From contig CAUYUJ010021657.1 in NCBI GenBank assembly GCA_963575745.1, forward strand, positions 1 to 64,000: DNA of 64,000 nucleotides, given 5' to 3'. Positions 62,936 to 64,000 of this stretch are shown one piece after another; the stretch's first letter is position 1; each line of letters begins with the position of its first letter. The stretch comes from Prorocentrum cordatum. Its lineage: Eukaryota; Sar; Dinophyceae; Prorocentrales; Prorocentraceae. The notes beneath the pieces were generated by a model. That model did no database searches, had not been told where the DNA came from, and was given only the letters and a program-made list of their open reading frames with translations. Made by a program: the position numbers and the translations under genes.

Positions 62936-63681
62936 GTTCAAGGCGAAGCCTTCGGATCAAATCCATATCGCAACGCATCGTGTGATCGCAACCGATATGA
63001 GAATAAAGGGAGTGACCTGCGCAATGGATACCACAGGACGCTGGCATAGATAATGGCTACAATCGCGATGGACAAACCTGCAACTTGGCACCCCCCCTGC
63101 GCCTGGAATGGATATCAGGCGGGACGCACTCCACTCACTTCGACCTCTTGGACCCATTGGGCAACAGCTTGCGCCCAATCGAACTCGCATCCTGATCTCA
63201 GAGATGTCGGATACCCCCATGGGAAAAGAGAATGGGGAGGGGTGGTGGAACAGGCAGCGGGGACATTGAAGAGTGCGATGTATGTGTGCACGGAAGACGA
63301 GCCATCATCTGGATCGAACTTGTGGCGTCGAAGTTGTCGCCTACTCGCGTCGACTGCTGGTGCAGTCGAGCACCCGACCCCTGCAGTATACAAGTCGGCC
63401 TCAGGAAATCGAGGCCCACGGGGCGCGTCTGCACCCTGCGATGCTGCTGGCAGCGCCAGCTGACGACATGCACTGTGATCATATGCAACATTCGCACGTT
63501 CAATGTTGTTGCGCTGCCATGACATGTTATTATTGTAACAATATGCTTGCGTACGTGTACGTACCATCATCAACAGGTGGGGAGTACATGCAACAACGTG
63601 CGATACTGAAACTGGGCCCGTCGTGCCCCGCAGCGCGACGCATGAAAACGATGAATTAACAGCCGCAGCAGCTGTCACTGG
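62936..63681. other. Spacer, no recognised gene
   Basis: Mixed sequence with short overlapping frames on both strands and no visible motif. Confidence 0.45.
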
Positions 63682-64000
63682 TCATATGAGGGGCATGCCC
63701 TCTGGAAACACGAAGGGGCATTCGTCTGGAGTCGCCAAACATTGCCACGTCCACAGGTAGTACATGACAAGCTCCGCAGCCGCCTCGTGCCCACGCATGG
63801 TCCATGATACTGACTTCGAAACCCTGCCTGGGTAGTGGCACCTCCACCGCCCGTTGTAGGCATCTTCCTCGACGCCTGCTGGCGAGGGCTTGCTGTCGAG
63901 CAAGAACTTCGTGAAGTCCGCTGTCTTCTCTGACTTCGGCGGTAGAACGCGTTTGCCGTCCTTCGAGCCTTTGGCACCCTTCTTCTCCACCTTGGCTGCT
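63682..64000 (-). CDS. 3' end of an unknown protein gene (runs off the window)
   Basis: Minus frame open from the right edge to a stop at 63682. It starts within a Lys-rich stretch (AAKVEKKGAKGSKDGKRV), then DFTKFLLDSKPSP, then a compact end with YNGRWRCHYPGR, SVSWTMRGHEAAAELVMYYL and WTWQCLATPDECPF. The Trp/Arg-Cys-His, S-W, A-A-x-x-V and L-W-x-W spacing recalls short DNA-binding-like folds of the AP2 type, but this is only a resemblance. At least 105 codons; the start is outside the window. Codons favour G/C at position 3. Confidence 0.5.
   Translation of the reverse strand, partial: AAKVEKKGAKGSKDGKRVLPPKSEKTADFTKFLLDSKPSPAGVEEDAYNGRWRCHYPGRVSKSVSWTMRGHEAAAELVMYYLWTWQCLATPDECPFVFPEGMPLI

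Overview
The window looks like nuclear DNA of a dinoflagellate. The strongest sign is a perfect 22/22 match to the dinoflagellate spliced leader (8313-8334, minus strand), with a second, decayed copy (2 mismatches) at 26639-26660. Other signs are the GC-rich sequence, strong G/C preference at third codon positions, kilobase-long trinucleotide arrays and almost no host genes. Genus cannot be decided from the sequence. Nearly everything recognisable is retrotransposon, from two unrelated classes, plus simple repeats.

Layout. 1-2.3 kb: TAG and GGA/GAT arrays and a short GC-rich spacer. 2.3-8.33 kb, minus strand: LINE-1, ORF1 plus an APE endonuclease/reverse transcriptase (RT) ORF2 broken by two frameshifts and one stop, with the spliced leader at its 5' end. 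8.33-8.47 kb: GGA tract. 8.5-16.3 kb, plus strand: LINE-2, ORF1, RNase H, endonuclease, RT, a C2HC finger and a C-terminal domain that I align with a cytosine-methyltransferase-like domain; broken in several places. 16.3-20.55 kb: giant GGA/GAT arrays around a repeat-rich protein relic. 21.4 kb, minus: a homoserine-dehydrogenase-like exon. 22.9-26.66 kb, minus: LINE-3, very decayed, with the decayed leader at its 5' end. 27-35 kb: no intact gene, but several small dispersed and tandem repeats. 35-40.2 kb: AC-rich coding relics around a CCA array with G/C hairpins. 40.5-46.25 kb, plus: LINE-4 or a composite, with endonuclease, RNase H, RT and Cys-rich/C2HC fingers, all broken. 46.27-47.1 kb: an unknown pseudogene. 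47.3-47.73 kb: 82-bp tandem repeats.

48.89-56.73 kb, minus: the best-preserved element, a tyrosine-recombinase (YR) retrotransposon with Ngaro-type split direct repeats (A1 - genes - B1 A2 B2). The A copies are identical over 46 bp and the B copies differ at 1 of 186 bp, so insertion appears recent. Its genes follow each other as a 2-TM small protein, a gag-like protein, a pol and a YR. The first two junctions are stop/start overlaps (TAATG, then ATGA). Pol carries RT and an RNase H whose first catalytic strand is separated from the rest by a C5-methyltransferase-like domain. 56.7-64 kb: spacer, degenerate pyrimidine-rich and GGCCCC-rich repeats, and at the right edge the 3' end of an unknown gene.

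How the pieces fit: LINE-1 to LINE-4 are relics or near relics, while the YR element has all its frames open. The three most notable points are the spliced leader at the 5' end of two LINEs, the methyltransferase nested in RNase H, and a related but apparently inactive methyltransferase-like domain at the end of an unrelated LINE. All functional statements rest on reading motifs by eye; no alignment or database search was possible.
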